The notes: a model not told the origin generated them from the letters alone. A stretch of 64,000 bases of DNA from JAYPHU01 sp964611435 (GCA_964611435.1 CAZSXT010000001.1:310001-374000); one strand, 5' to 3'; positions 15,619-24,663 are shown, counted from the first letter of the stretch. Program-made: numbers and translations.

Positions 15619-16548
15619 ATGTTGGCTATGAAAGTGTTGGTTTTAGGCGGCGCCGGGTTCCTCGGCTCCTACGTCGTCGATGAGTTGATCAAACGGGGCC
15701 ACGAGGTCAGCGTTTTCGATCTCCATGCCTCTCCCTACATCAATGGTTCGGCCAAGATGATCGTCGGCAATATCATGGGTTCAGCCGCCGTGCTGCGGGC
15801 GGTGGAGGGTATGGACGCAGTATACAACTTCGCCGGTTTGGCCGACCTCAATGATTCCATCGACAAGCCGGTGGAGACGGTCAATCTGAACGTCATGGGC
15901 AATCTGAACGTGCTTGAGGCCTGCCGCCGCCACAATGTAAAGCGGTTCCTGTATGCCAGTTCGGTCTACGTCTTTTCCCGCAAGGGCGCTTTTTACGGGG
16001 TTTCCAAGAAGTCGTCCGAGCTGATCGTCGAGCAGTACGGGGAGCAGTATGATTTCGACTATACGATCGTCCGTTACGGCTCGGTCTATGGCGAACGCGG
16101 TGATTCCAACAACCGCATCTACCGGATAATCCGCCAGGCGCTGATGAACAGAAAAATCGTCTTCCCCGGCGATGGCTCGGAGGAGCGGGAATACATCCAC
16201 GGCCGCGACGCCGGCAAGCTGAGCGTCGATATCCTGGAAGACCCGCAATACATCAAACAGAACGTCATTCTGACCGGTGTGGAACGCTACAAATACGCCG
16301 ACCTCCTGAGCCTCATCCGGGAAATGATGAACGGCGAGGTGGAGATCGAGATGCTGGACGAGGACTATAAGGGCCACTACGTCCTGACCCCTTACTCCTT
16401 CTCGCCGACTATTGGTGTAAAGCTGGTGAACAATCCGGGTATCGATTTCGGCCAGGGGCTCCTGGAATGCTTTAATCACGTCCATCACGAGCTTCAGGAG
16501 GAAGGCGTGGTGCAGCCAGCCCCGGTGCCCGAGAAGTTCAGCGAGTAG
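15619..16548 (+). CDS. NAD-dependent sugar-nucleotide epimerase/dehydratase (extended SDR)
   Basis: 309 aa. GGAGFLGSYVVDEL is the Rossmann motif, NFAGLADL and the catalytic YxxxK is YGVSKKSSE, with Ser-Ser in YASSVYVFS. A second start at ATG 15628 would give MKVLVLGGAGF and is equally possible, since neither has a strong ribosome-binding site. The typical sugar-specificity region RYGSVYGERGD follows. It modifies an NDP-sugar (4-epimerase, 4,6-dehydratase or reductase); the exact reaction is not predictable. It is one of five SDR enzymes in the glycan region. Confidence 0.83.
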   Translation: MLAMKVLVLGGAGFLGSYVVDELIKRGHEVSVFDLHASPYINGSAKMIVGNIMGSAAVLRAVEGMDAVYNFAGLADLNDSIDKPVETVNLNVMGNLNVLEACRRHNVKRFLYASSVYVFSRKGAFYGVSKKSSELIVEQYGEQYDFDYTIVRYGSVYGERGDSNNRIYRIIRQALMNRKIVFPGDGSEEREYIHGRDAGKLSVDILEDPQYIKQNVILTGVERYKYADLLSLIREMMNGEVEIEMLDEDYKGHYVLTPYSFSPTIGVKLVNNPGIDFGQGLLECFNHVHHELQEEGVVQPAPVPEKFSE

Positions 16549-16558
16549 GCCGCCAAGA

Positions 16559-17728
16559 ATGTTCTATGATCTCGCCGCCGATACCTGGGGCCCGGAGGAA
16601 AAAGCCGCCATTCAGTCGGTCATCGACTCCGGCCGGCTCACCATGGGCCCGAAGGTTGCCGAGTTCGAGGCGGCGTTCGCCAAATATTTCGGCGCAAACT
16701 ACGCGGTCATGGTCAATTCCGGCTCGTCCGCCAACTTGGTCGGCGTTGCCGCGCTGTGCTACCGGGCCGACAAGCCGCTGGAACCCGGCGATGAGGTCAT
16801 TGTCCCGGCGATTTCCTGGAGCACGACATACCATCCGCTCCAACAGTACGGGCTAAAACTGCGTTTCGTCGATGTGGAGCTGGACACGCTCAACATGGAT
16901 GTTAGCCGGCTGGAAGAGGCGCTGACGCCGAAGACGCGGATGATTGTCGGCGTGAGCATCCTTGGTAACCCGGCGGCGCTGGACGTGATGCGCGCCTTTG
17001 CCGACAAACATGATCTGATTTTCTTTGAAGACAATTGCGAGTCCATGGATGCGGAGCTGAATGGTCAAAGGACCGGCACTTTTGGCGATATCGGCACCTT
17101 CTCGTCCTTTTTCTCGCATCATATCTCGACCATTGAAGGTGGGATGCTGATTACGGATGATCCGGAGCTCAACGACTTGGCGCGCTCCATCCGGGCGCAT
17201 GGTTGGACACGGGACCTGACCGAGGGAACGACTTTGTATGAGCCACGGGAGGACGACTTTTTCGAGGCCTACCGATTTATCCTGCCCGGCTATAACGTCC
17301 GACCCCAGGAAATCAACGCGGCGGTGGGTATTGAGCAATTAAAGAAACTGCCGGCGCTGACAAAGGCCCGGCGCAAAAATCTGACGACCTTCCAGGACGC
17401 TTTCGCCGGCGACGACCGATTCATCATCCAGCGGGAGAACGGCAAATCGTCCAGTTTTTGTTTCACGGTGATCCTCAACCCGGAGAAGGGTTTTGACCGG
17501 GCGGCGGTGATGCAGGCGTTGAAAGATGCCGACATCGGCTTCCGCATCATTACCGGTGGCTGTTTCCCCCGGCACGATGCGATTAAGTTTTTCGATTATG
17601 AGCTGGTGGGCGATATGACCAACGGCAACACCGCTCATGATTTCGGATTTTTTGTCGGCAACCATCCGTTTGACCTGACCGAGCAGATCACCAAGTTCCG
17701 TGCGGTGCTGGATCACGCCTGCCAATAG
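16559..17728 (+). CDS. DegT-fold PLP enzyme with His in place of the Schiff-base Lys (ColD/RfbH-like)
   Basis: 389 aa of the DegT/DnrJ/EryC1/StrS aspartate-aminotransferase fold: VNSGSSANL binds phosphate, VPAISWSTTYHPL and FEDNCESMDA follow. The segment that normally holds the PLP lysine before GEGG reads FSSFFSHHISTIEGG, with His at residues 187-188 and no Lys. In ColD and RfbH (CDP-sugar E1) a His replaces this Lys and the enzyme performs 3-dehydration (3-deoxygenation) instead of transamination. A role in making a 3-deoxy sugar is therefore favoured. RfbH needs an iron-sulfur cluster; no Cys cluster is obvious here, so ColD is the nearer model. Confidence 0.8.
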   Translation: MFYDLAADTWGPEEKAAIQSVIDSGRLTMGPKVAEFEAAFAKYFGANYAVMVNSGSSANLVGVAALCYRADKPLEPGDEVIVPAISWSTTYHPLQQYGLKLRFVDVELDTLNMDVSRLEEALTPKTRMIVGVSILGNPAALDVMRAFADKHDLIFFEDNCESMDAELNGQRTGTFGDIGTFSSFFSHHISTIEGGMLITDDPELNDLARSIRAHGWTRDLTEGTTLYEPREDDFFEAYRFILPGYNVRPQEINAAVGIEQLKKLPALTKARRKNLTTFQDAFAGDDRFIIQRENGKSSSFCFTVILNPEKGFDRAAVMQALKDADIGFRIITGGCFPRHDAIKFFDYELVGDMTNGNTAHDFGFFVGNHPFDLTEQITKFRAVLDHACQ

Positions 17729-17747
17729 AATTGAGAAGAGGACACGA

Positions 17748-18692
17748 ATGGCTGATATATTGAATGTCTTGGTGACTGGCGGGGCCGGCTATTTGGGCTC
17801 AATCCTGGTGCCGGAGCTTCTGAGCAAGGGCCACAGCGTCACCGTTCTCGACAGCTTTATGTTCGACCAGAACAGTCTGGCCCATGTTTGCGCCGATCCG
17901 AATTTCGAATTGTTGCGCGGCGATGCGCGGGACAAGTCGATGGTCGAGCCCTTGGCCAAAAAGGCGGATGTGGTCATTCCGTTGGCCGCGCTGGTCGGTG
18001 CGCCGCTGTGTGCGAAGGACCCGCTGGGGGCAACGTCGATCAACCGGGATGCGGTCGAGATGCTCCTGGGCTTTCTGAGTAAGGATCAGCGGGTGATCAT
18101 GCCGATCACCAATTCCGGCTACGGTATCGGCGAGTCCGGTAAGTTCTGTACCGAGGATTCGCCGCTGAACCCGATCACGCTCTACGGCACCACCAAGGTA
18201 GAGGCGGAGCAATTGGTTTTGGCCCGTGAAAACGGGATCAGCTTGCGGCTCGCGACGGTGTTCGGCATGGCGCCCCGCATGCGGCTAGATCTGCTGGTGA
18301 ACGATTTCGTCTATCGTGCGGTGAATGACCGGGCGGTGGTCTTATTTGAAAGCCACTTCAAGCGGAATTACATCCATGTGCGGGATGTCACCAACGCCTT
18401 CATGCATGCCATCAACAATTTCGACACGATGAAGGGGGAGGCCTACAATGTAGGTCTGTCGGATGCGAACCTGTCGAAATGGGAGCTCTGCGACAAGATC
18501 AAAGAGCACCTGCCAGGGTTTGTGTTCCTGGAGGCCCCGATCGGCGAGGACCCGGACAAACGGGATTACATCGTCTCCAACGAAAAGATTGAGGCCACGG
18601 GGTATAGGCCGGCGCATTCCCTGGATGTCGGCATTCCGGAACTGATCAAGGGGTATCAGATGATCCGCAACCGGGTGTACGGGAATATCTAG
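17748..18692 (+). CDS. NAD-dependent sugar-nucleotide epimerase/dehydratase (extended SDR)
   Basis: 314 aa from ATG 17748 with AAGAGGA upstream; the frame extends back to 17700 inside the preceding gene without a site. The Rossmann motif is GGAGYLGSILVPELL, the catalytic tyrosine region LYGTTKVEAE, and NSGYGIGE sits where SSxxVYG usually stands. RNYIHVRDVTNAF is a family signature for sugar nucleotide binding. It resembles the gene at 28147-29139 in its start (VTGGAGYxGS-LVPxLL) and in RLRLDL-type motifs, so the two are probably paralogues working on related NDP-sugars. Confidence 0.84.
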   Translation: MADILNVLVTGGAGYLGSILVPELLSKGHSVTVLDSFMFDQNSLAHVCADPNFELLRGDARDKSMVEPLAKKADVVIPLAALVGAPLCAKDPLGATSINRDAVEMLLGFLSKDQRVIMPITNSGYGIGESGKFCTEDSPLNPITLYGTTKVEAEQLVLARENGISLRLATVFGMAPRMRLDLLVNDFVYRAVNDRAVVLFESHFKRNYIHVRDVTNAFMHAINNFDTMKGEAYNVGLSDANLSKWELCDKIKEHLPGFVFLEAPIGEDPDKRDYIVSNEKIEATGYRPAHSLDVGIPELIKGYQMIRNRVYGNI

Positions 18693-18700
18693 GGAGCTGG

Positions 18701-19441
18701 ATGACCAACCTTGCCGACATTGATGTTATGATCCTGGCGGGCGGCCTCGGCACCCGGCTGGCAGGTGTTGTGTCTGGTCGCCCCAAGGTCTTGGCGGCGG
18801 TCGACGACCGACCGTTTCTGGAATTTCAGCTCAACTGGCTGGCCGGTTTCGGTGTCCGGCGGGTGATCCTCAGCATCGGTTACAAAGCGGAACAGGTAGA
18901 AACATTTGCCGCAAATTGCCGTATCGATGGGCTTTCGATTGAGACGGTCCGCGAGACGGAGCCTTTGGGCACGGCGGGCGCGATCCGCAATGCTAGACCG
19001 TCGTTGCAGAGTGAGACGGTGATGGTCATGAACGGTGACAGTTTTGTCGATGCGCCCCTGGAGGACTTTGTGGCGAACTATGAAATTGCCGGCGCAGAGG
19101 CCTCACTCCTCTGCACTTATATCGCCGATGCCGGCCGCTACGGCTCGGTGGATGTGGATGACAAAGGTGTCATTACTGCCTTCCGAGAAAAGAACGACGC
19201 AGGTGAGGCCGGTTATATCAACGCCGGCATCTATCTGTTCGGTCAGGCCATGCTGGACCGGATCGACGCGACGGCGGGGCCGTCTTTGGAGCGGGACGTG
19301 TTTCAGGCGGTGCCGACTGGTACGCTCCATGGGTTCAAGGGGGACTACACGTTTTTGGATATCGGGACGCCGGAGGACTATGCGCGTGCACCGTCCGTGT
19401 TGGGCCCGTACATGACCGATCGAAAGAAGATGACCGCATGA
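18701..19441 (+). CDS. hddC: Sugar-1-phosphate nucleotidyltransferase, HddC-like
   Basis: 246 aa. The nucleotide-binding signature ILAGGLGTRLAGVVSGRPK lies at residues 11-29, with the catalytic Lys in RPKVLA, and NGDSFVD is the metal-binding Asp region. The single-domain length and the VVSGRPK variant match D-glycero-alpha-D-manno-heptose-1-phosphate guanylyltransferase (HddC) better than RmlA or GalU. It overlaps the HddA-like kinase by 4 bases (ATGA), the pairing expected for GDP-heptose synthesis. GGGAG precedes the start. Confidence 0.75.
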   Translation: MTNLADIDVMILAGGLGTRLAGVVSGRPKVLAAVDDRPFLEFQLNWLAGFGVRRVILSIGYKAEQVETFAANCRIDGLSIETVRETEPLGTAGAIRNARPSLQSETVMVMNGDSFVDAPLEDFVANYEIAGAEASLLCTYIADAGRYGSVDVDDKGVITAFREKNDAGEAGYINAGIYLFGQAMLDRIDATAGPSLERDVFQAVPTGTLHGFKGDYTFLDIGTPEDYARAPSVLGPYMTDRKKMTA

Positions 19442-20445
19442 TTATCAGCAAAACACCCTTTCGCATGTCGCTGTTCGGCGGCGGGACCGATTACCCGGCC
19501 TGGTACCGGCAAAATGGCGGCGCGGTGATCGGCGCGACCATCGACAAGTACTGCTATCTCAGCGTCCGCTATCTGCCGCCATTTTTTGAACACAAGCACC
19601 GCGTGGTCTGGTCGAATATCGAGTTGGTCAATGAGGTCGACGATATCCGCCATCCCGCCGTCCGCGCTATTCTGGGCGAGATGGGCTTCGAGAAGGGCTT
19701 GGAAATCTCCTACAATGCGGATCTACCGGCCCGGTCCGGGCTCGGCAGCAGCTCGTCATTTTCCGTCGGGCTGCTGAACGCGCTGAATGCGCTCAACGGT
19801 CAGATGGTCTCCAAGGAAGACTTGGCCAAGGAAGCCATCCGTATCGAGCAGAACGTCATGAAAGAGGCCGTCGGCAGTCAGGATCAGATTTGGGCCGCCT
19901 ATGGCGGGCTCAACCGGATCAACTTCAACCGCGACGATACGTTTGATGTGCAGCCGTTGATCATGAAGCCAGACAACAAGAAGGCGCTCCAAGGCTCGCT
20001 GATGTTGTTCTTTACCGGTTTCTCCCGATACGCCTCGCAGATCGCCCAGAAACAAATCGATAACTTCGACAAAAAGCAAAAGGAATTGACGACCCTTGGT
20101 GAACTGGCCGATGAGGTCACAAGCATCCTCTCTGGTGAGGGCGATGTAGTTGAAGAGATCGGCAACATGATGCATGAGGCCTGGATTCTGAAACGGGAAT
20201 TGGCCGACGGGGTGACCACGCCGGCGGTGGACGGCATCTACGCGGCCGGCCGGGAGGCCGGCGCGCTGGGTGGCAAGCTCTTGGGCGCCGGCGGCGGTGG
20301 GTTTATGCTGTTTGTGGTGAAGCCGGAAGACCGGCAAAAAGTGCGCGACCGTCTCAAGGATTTGATCCACGTGTCTTTCGAGTTCGACACCGGCGGCAGC
20401 AAGATCGTGGTGTTCGATCCGGACACCAACGGCAACACGGACTAA
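19438..20445 (+). CDS. hddA: GHMP sugar kinase, HddA-like (heptose-7-phosphate 1-kinase)
   Basis: 335 aa. Motif 1 is KTPFRMSLFGGGTDYP, motif 2 the ATP loop LPARSGLGSSSSFSVGLLNAL, and motif 3 LLGAGGGGFMLFV. This FGGGTDxP start is typical of HddA and FucK/GDP-sugar kinases that phosphorylate at C1. Coupled to the HddC-like gene, it suggests synthesis of GDP-D-glycero-alpha-D-manno-heptose or a related GDP-sugar; GmhA is not in the window, while a GmhB-like gene is at 2785. Its stop overlaps by 2 bases the stop of the convergent operon on the other strand. Confidence 0.78.
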   Translation: MIISKTPFRMSLFGGGTDYPAWYRQNGGAVIGATIDKYCYLSVRYLPPFFEHKHRVVWSNIELVNEVDDIRHPAVRAILGEMGFEKGLEISYNADLPARSGLGSSSSFSVGLLNALNALNGQMVSKEDLAKEAIRIEQNVMKEAVGSQDQIWAAYGGLNRINFNRDDTFDVQPLIMKPDNKKALQGSLMLFFTGFSRYASQIAQKQIDNFDKKQKELTTLGELADEVTSILSGEGDVVEEIGNMMHEAWILKRELADGVTTPAVDGIYAAGREAGALGGKLLGAGGGGFMLFVVKPEDRQKVRDRLKDLIHVSFEFDTGGSKIVVFDPDTNGNTD

Positions 20446-21284
20446 GCCGGAAATTCAATTTTCTCGAATTTTTCGTCGATGAATTTGACGACGTAGCGGC
20501 TCAATTCGTCGTAATAGGCAGCGAGTTCTCTCAAACGGTCGAGGCGTATCTCCTCGCTGGCGCCTGGGGATTCGGCCGCCGCGGCATCGCGTAATATTTC
20601 GAATTTTTCCGTCTTAAACCCGCCCCCGAAACCGATGATACTGCCCTGCATTGCGGCGATAATGTGTCCGGCGAAGTGATCGTTGAACATGAAGAAACTG
20701 TCGTCCCGGGAAACCGGGTGGGGGATGTGCTGAAACGCCGCTGAGTGAAGTTTCCGGCAGGTGCGACCGGCCAGTAGGGGCATCATGGGAAACCAGTGGT
20801 CCCAGAATGGCATGCCCAGACAAAACTGGGTTTCGTTCCAGACGGGAAGGGTGACGCGGCTGAAGAAAAACGCGTCATATCCGAGCGGGTCCAGACTTCC
20901 CGACACATCGCCGAAATTTTCAACCTCCGTGCGGGGACAGGCGACGAAAGCGCCGTCCGGTTGGCCATTGACGAAATCCATCACCGTGCCGTTCACGAAA
21001 ATATCCGAATTGATGATGCCGAAGCGGTCGACGCCGGATTCCCGGAAATGCTGGAGGATATCGTTGATGTAGATCACCGGCTTGCCGGCGGTCAGGCGGG
21101 CGTCACGCAGCAGCGGGATGAATTCCACATCGGGGAAATCGCCCGCGAGCCGTTCGATCTCCGCCGGGCTGTTGAGGGAGACAAAGTTCAGCCCCGCCTC
21201 CTGCCAGCTCTCCACAGCACGGCGCTGCACGTCGATGCGGGAGCCGGGCGCAATACTGGTGGCGATTAACTGAGAGAGCGCCAC
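20442..21284 (-). CDS. Glycosyltransferase-like protein of unknown family
   Basis: 280 aa from a GTG start 7 bases after the WbuC-like gene. The order of motifs suggests a GT-A-like fold: an N-terminal beta-strand (QLIATSIAPG), a YINDILQHF helix, GIINSDIFVNG in the position of a DxD motif, and later FFFSRVTLP and FWDHWFPMMPLL. The C-terminus is Glu/Lys-rich (about 225-280). I do not recognise a named family; GT activity is inference from the INSD motif and the cluster. It is the last gene of the minus-strand operon running from 32.9 kb. Confidence 0.55.
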   Translation of the reverse strand: MALSQLIATSIAPGSRIDVQRRAVESWQEAGLNFVSLNSPAEIERLAGDFPDVEFIPLLRDARLTAGKPVIYINDILQHFRESGVDRFGIINSDIFVNGTVMDFVNGQPDGAFVACPRTEVENFGDVSGSLDPLGYDAFFFSRVTLPVWNETQFCLGMPFWDHWFPMMPLLAGRTCRKLHSAAFQHIPHPVSRDDSFFMFNDHFAGHIIAAMQGSIIGFGGGFKTEKFEILRDAAAAESPGASEEIRLDRLRELAAYYDELSRYVVKFIDEKFEKIEFPA

Positions 21285-21291
21285 AGATCCG

Positions 21292-21849
21292 TCACTCGAA
21301 CTCGTTCAGGCGATTTATCATATTTTTGCGAAATTCAGCAAACGCCTCGGGACTATCGGGATCCGTCGACCATGGCGCAAACACCCTGTCCTTGTCTCCG
21401 AGAAATGGTCCTAGGGTGCTTTCATGATGAATGACATAATCAGTAATCGGTATGTCCGTATGATATAGGCCTTTAGCGACACGATAAATTGGACTGCTTT
21501 CGCGACTGAGGCGCCTGGCATCGATCAACTCTCCATCTTCTTCAAATACGAATACTCCCATCTCACCTTCGAGCATGTGAAATGACTTATCTTTTTCGAT
21601 ATGTTTCTTTGGCCGGTAATACTTGTCTCCATGTTGGAAGATGATCATCTCGTGAAAAGGATCGTCGGGGCCAGCGTGCAGTGAAAGCCGAACATTGTCG
21701 CCTGACTCCAGGGCCATGGATTTGATTTCGGCGATGAGATAGGGATCGACAACGCGCAGGGGACGTTTGGTGAAATATCCGATGGATTTCGCGTCCAGGT
21801 CGCGCCAGCAACTCTCGGGATCATAAAGGGAAACCGACGATTGGGACAT
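21292..21849 (-). CDS. WbuC-family cupin metalloprotein
   Basis: 185 aa. The cupin core carries NVRLSLHAGPDDPFHEMIIFQ (two His spaced as metal ligands) and KSFHMLEGEMGVFVF, which is the arrangement of the WbuC family found in O-antigen clusters. The C-terminal half (IHHESTLGPF) adds another His pair. WbuC proteins are presumed sugar isomerases or modifiers but have no proven reaction. AGGAGA precedes the start; 19 bases separate it from the upstream gene. Confidence 0.75.
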   Translation of the reverse strand: MSQSSVSLYDPESCWRDLDAKSIGYFTKRPLRVVDPYLIAEIKSMALESGDNVRLSLHAGPDDPFHEMIIFQHGDKYYRPKKHIEKDKSFHMLEGEMGVFVFEEDGELIDARRLSRESSPIYRVAKGLYHTDIPITDYVIHHESTLGPFLGDKDRVFAPWSTDPDSPEAFAEFRKNMINRLNEFE

Positions 21850-21868
21850 GGCATGTTCTCCTTCTTGC

Positions 21869-22780
21869 CTAGCTTGCCCAGGAGGCGACCAGCCGCCCGC
21901 AGAGTTCTTCGAGGTCCGAGGGCTGGAAACCGCTGTCTGAGGTGAGCTTGTCGATTTTCATGGAGACGTCGATGGGTCGTTTTTCCGGCAGATCAAAATC
22001 ATGAATGCTGCATGTTTCGATTTCCAGCAGAACAGGGCGGTGTTTCTTGATCTGGGCGATCAGGAGTTCCAGTAGTTCCAGTCGGGTCATGCGTTGCCCA
22101 CCCGACAGGTGATACAGGCCAGACAAGTTATCCTTTATCCCGATCGCCAACGCCTGGATGACATCCTCCACGAAAATCGGAGAGAAAGCTTGGTCCCGTG
22201 CACACGTTAGTCGCTCCGTACCGTTAAACACCTGCCGTGCCCAACTGGAAAAGAGGGTGCCGTCGTTAATTTTGTTGCCAAATACCTTCGCCAGCCGGCA
22301 GATGAGGAAATCCTCTCCACTTTGTTGGAGGAAATGCTCGATCTCCAGTTTCTGATCGCCGTAGAGTAGGATCGGGCGAGCGTCGTCCGCCTCCGTATAA
22401 TTGCCGGTTTCCCCATCGAAAACGAATTCGGTCGATGTGAAGATCGGTTTTATGCCCAGTTGGAAGAGTGCCCCGATTACGGATTTCACCCCCTCCACGT
22501 TGGTCTGCCGGGACACCGTAGGATCGGCAAAACAGGAATCCGGTTGCGTATCGCCGAGCAGCAGTATGGCGTGGGTGAACCCGTGATCGGTATTTACAAG
22601 GTCCGTGAGCTTTTGCTTCGTCGCGTCGAATCTGAAACCGTTGGGGATAGCGGTGGAATGATAACTGCCTGTGACAGTTTCGGGATCACTGAGTTCCATG
22701 AGCCGGCGTCCGACAAAACTAGACGCGCCAAGGACTAGGGTATTTCGTATCGGAAACAAAGCCGTCACTGGATTCGTCAT
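21869..22780 (-). CDS. RmlD-like sugar-nucleotide reductase (SDR)
   Basis: 303 aa from ATG 22780, which overlaps the stop of the methyltransferase (ATGA); the frame extends to 22840 without any site. The Rossmann start LVLGASSFVGRRLMEL, TSTEFVFDG (Ser/Thr of the active site) and YGDQKLEIEHFL (YxxxK) place it with dTDP-4-dehydrorhamnose reductases. It probably reduces a 4-keto NDP-sugar. It is one of two RmlD-like proteins in the window (the other is at 50276). Confidence 0.78.
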   Translation of the reverse strand: MTNPVTALFPIRNTLVLGASSFVGRRLMELSDPETVTGSYHSTAIPNGFRFDATKQKLTDLVNTDHGFTHAILLLGDTQPDSCFADPTVSRQTNVEGVKSVIGALFQLGIKPIFTSTEFVFDGETGNYTEADDARPILLYGDQKLEIEHFLQQSGEDFLICRLAKVFGNKINDGTLFSSWARQVFNGTERLTCARDQAFSPIFVEDVIQALAIGIKDNLSGLYHLSGGQRMTRLELLELLIAQIKKHRPVLLEIETCSIHDFDLPEKRPIDVSMKIDKLTSDSGFQPSDLEELCGRLVASWAS

Positions 22781-23439
22781 TCGAAATAGATGAACCCAAT
22801 GTCGCCGGTATAACCGTACGTCCTCAGGAGCCATTCCCATTCCTCAACGTCGTAGAAACTGCGGCAGGTGAGCTGCCAATAAAGGAGATTGACTTTCTCC
22901 TGTTCGTTGCGGAAAGACTCGACGCAGATATAGGTTTTGCCCCGGCTGACGCGATTCATTTCTTTGACCGCCGCTTCAAGCTCGAAGTTCTTGAGGTTAT
23001 GGAACGTGTTCAGCGAATAGACGAAGTCGAAAGAATTGTCCTCGAACGGAAGGTCCGTGCAATTGCCGACGTGGAGCTGTTCACGGATTTCCTCTTTAGC
23101 GTTTTCAATCCCGTATTGGGAGATATCGATGCCGGAGACCTCGATCCCTGGGACGGCTTGTGTGAACTCGTAAAGCAGGAACGCTTTGCCGCAGCCGATA
23201 TCCAGGACCTTGTCGCCGGCCTTCAGCTCGTAATGTTCTGCCATTTCCTGCGCGACAGGCAGCCACCGGCCGTCATAAGAATAGCCGCCGAAGCCGTGTT
23301 TTCTATCTCCATCCCAATAGTCATAGCCCCATTGAATGGCTACTTCGGCGCAAGCCGCCTTGTCATGTTCGACGACTCTCTGCACGTAGTTGCGTTGAGT
23401 GCCGGTATGAACGTTTGTCAGGAAATTTATTTGCACCAT
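22777..23439 (-). CDS. Class I SAM-dependent methyltransferase
   Basis: 220 aa. Motif I is VLDIGCGKAFLLYEF, followed by GIDISQYGIENAKEEI and DLPFEDNSFDFVYSLNTFHNL, the standard class I order. A WGYDYWDGDRKHGFGGY stretch before the domain is seen in methyltransferases of carbohydrate clusters. It overlaps the LIC12192-type gene by 13 bases and the reductase gene by 4, so all three are coupled. The acceptor (sugar hydroxyl, amine or carboxyl) is unknown. Confidence 0.82.
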   Translation of the reverse strand: MVQINFLTNVHTGTQRNYVQRVVEHDKAACAEVAIQWGYDYWDGDRKHGFGGYSYDGRWLPVAQEMAEHYELKAGDKVLDIGCGKAFLLYEFTQAVPGIEVSGIDISQYGIENAKEEIREQLHVGNCTDLPFEDNSFDFVYSLNTFHNLKNFELEAAVKEMNRVSRGKTYICVESFRNEQEKVNLLYWQLTCRSFYDVEEWEWLLRTYGYTGDIGFIYFE

Positions 23440-23855
23440 TCCGCAAATTCCTCAACTTGCGGGCAAGTAGGAAGAAGATGATGCACACGCCAGATATCTT
23501 CAACGAATGCAAGTTCCTCCGCCGTTTGAACCCGTAAGTTCTCCGAAGCCGCGTGGAGCGACTTTCCTGCCTCTAGGATGCGCTTAAAAACACGCCGTCT
23601 GCGTAGAGTATCCTCCGGCAACATAAAAAGACTAAAGCAGATAATGCCGTCTATTTCGTCAAGTCGCTCAAGCACGCCGTCCAGGACAATATAGCAATTT
23701 TCTGGGGTAAGTTCGGTCGCGCTTAGCTTCCAACCGAAGCCATGACGACCGGCATAATCTCGTATTACGAGGTTCTGGACGTGCTGCGCAGTCCGATTAC
23801 CTTGAATAGGTCGGCTAGAGATATAGCCGCGGTATCCAAGTTCATTAGCCATCAT
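23427..23855 (-). CDS. Sporadic carbohydrate cluster protein, LIC12192 family
   Basis: 142 aa, with the start at tandem ATG codons 23855/23852 behind AAGGA. The motif RGYISSRPIQGNRTAQHVQN followed by LVIRDYAGR is the hallmark of the LIC12192 (SpoChoClust_1) family. These proteins occur scattered in bacterial surface-carbohydrate loci and always near a dedicated 2OG-Fe(II) oxygenase, as here; the biochemical role is unknown. ELTPENCYIVLDGVL and EDIDGIICFSLFMLP-like text suggest a Rossmann-like alpha/beta protein. It overlaps the oxygenase gene by about 11 bases. Confidence 0.85.
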   Translation of the reverse strand: MMANELGYRGYISSRPIQGNRTAQHVQNLVIRDYAGRHGFGWKLSATELTPENCYIVLDGVLERLDEIDGIICFSLFMLPEDTLRRRRVFKRILEAGKSLHAASENLRVQTAEELAFVEDIWRVHHLLPTCPQVEEFAEWCK

Positions 23856-24663
23856 CAAGCGAAGGTTCCTTGAACTTAAGGCCAATCCGGGTAGCGGCCC
23901 GCATCGTGATCGGTTCGAAGAATTCTCCAAATTTTTTATCAGCGTAGGGCGACAGGAGGCTTTTAAACCGACAATTCATCGACCAACGTGTTTCCGGCTC
24001 CTCGTTGACCAGATTTCCGTGAAGTAAATTTTGAGAAAACAGAAGATATGATCCGTATGGTACTTCCAGCCATTCAATATGCGGTTTGATTGTTTCAAAT
24101 ATGACGTCAGTAGTTTGGCCATCATATTTTTTAAAATCGTCGAAGATTGCTGATGTCCGTTCCGGGGATAGGATATACATGCTCTTCGTTCGGTAGCAAT
24201 CTACCAGCGGGACCCATAGCACCACTTCAAAACATGAATCTCCGTTCAAGACATCGGCATGTATAGGAAGAAGGGAGCTATCGTCGTTCGGAAGTTGAAT
24301 GCTTAGATTTATGCCGCGCTGCATTGCTAATTCATTGCCTACAATGGCATGGATTGCTTCGCGGGCCAGCGCATAATAAGCGGGTTTGAACCAATCTGCT
24401 GCCCTTAGGCCATTGATCACGGACAAGCGTAATTCGTTGAGCTCCTTCACGGCCAAATATTGATGGGTTGAATTAAAGAAATCGGTTTCACCCTTTAAAC
24501 TTTCTTTTCCTAAATGGTCTCTCCCAAGCTCCTCTACAAACTCTCGAATATTATCCAGTTGGTGGAGGTCTTCCACCGGGTTAATGATGTAGCCGTCCCG
24601 CACAAATTTATTCGAGAGGACATTGTCAGCGTCGCTTAGATATTTGTTGGAGGACGAGGTCAT
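23845..24663 (-). CDS. Sporadic carbohydrate cluster 2OG-Fe(II) oxygenase
   Basis: 272 aa. A jelly-roll oxygenase with iron ligands visible as HADVLNGDSC (HxD) and, near residue 225, SQNLLHGNLVNEEPETRWSM, which supplies the distal His and the 2-oxoglutarate Arg. This is the partner family (SpoChoClust_2) of the LIC12192 protein encoded next to it. It presumably hydroxylates or desaturates a sugar or aminosugar intermediate. It lies 11 bases downstream of the split transketolase pair, which often accompanies this marker pair. Confidence 0.82.
   Translation of the reverse strand: MTSSSNKYLSDADNVLSNKFVRDGYIINPVEDLHQLDNIREFVEELGRDHLGKESLKGETDFFNSTHQYLAVKELNELRLSVINGLRAADWFKPAYYALAREAIHAIVGNELAMQRGINLSIQLPNDDSSLLPIHADVLNGDSCFEVVLWVPLVDCYRTKSMYILSPERTSAIFDDFKKYDGQTTDVIFETIKPHIEWLEVPYGSYLLFSQNLLHGNLVNEEPETRWSMNCRFKSLLSPYADKKFGEFFEPITMRAATRIGLKFKEPSLDDG

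Noticed and set aside
20442..20445. A transcription fusion between the + and - operons
   Set aside because: The genes are convergent and only share stop-codon bases.
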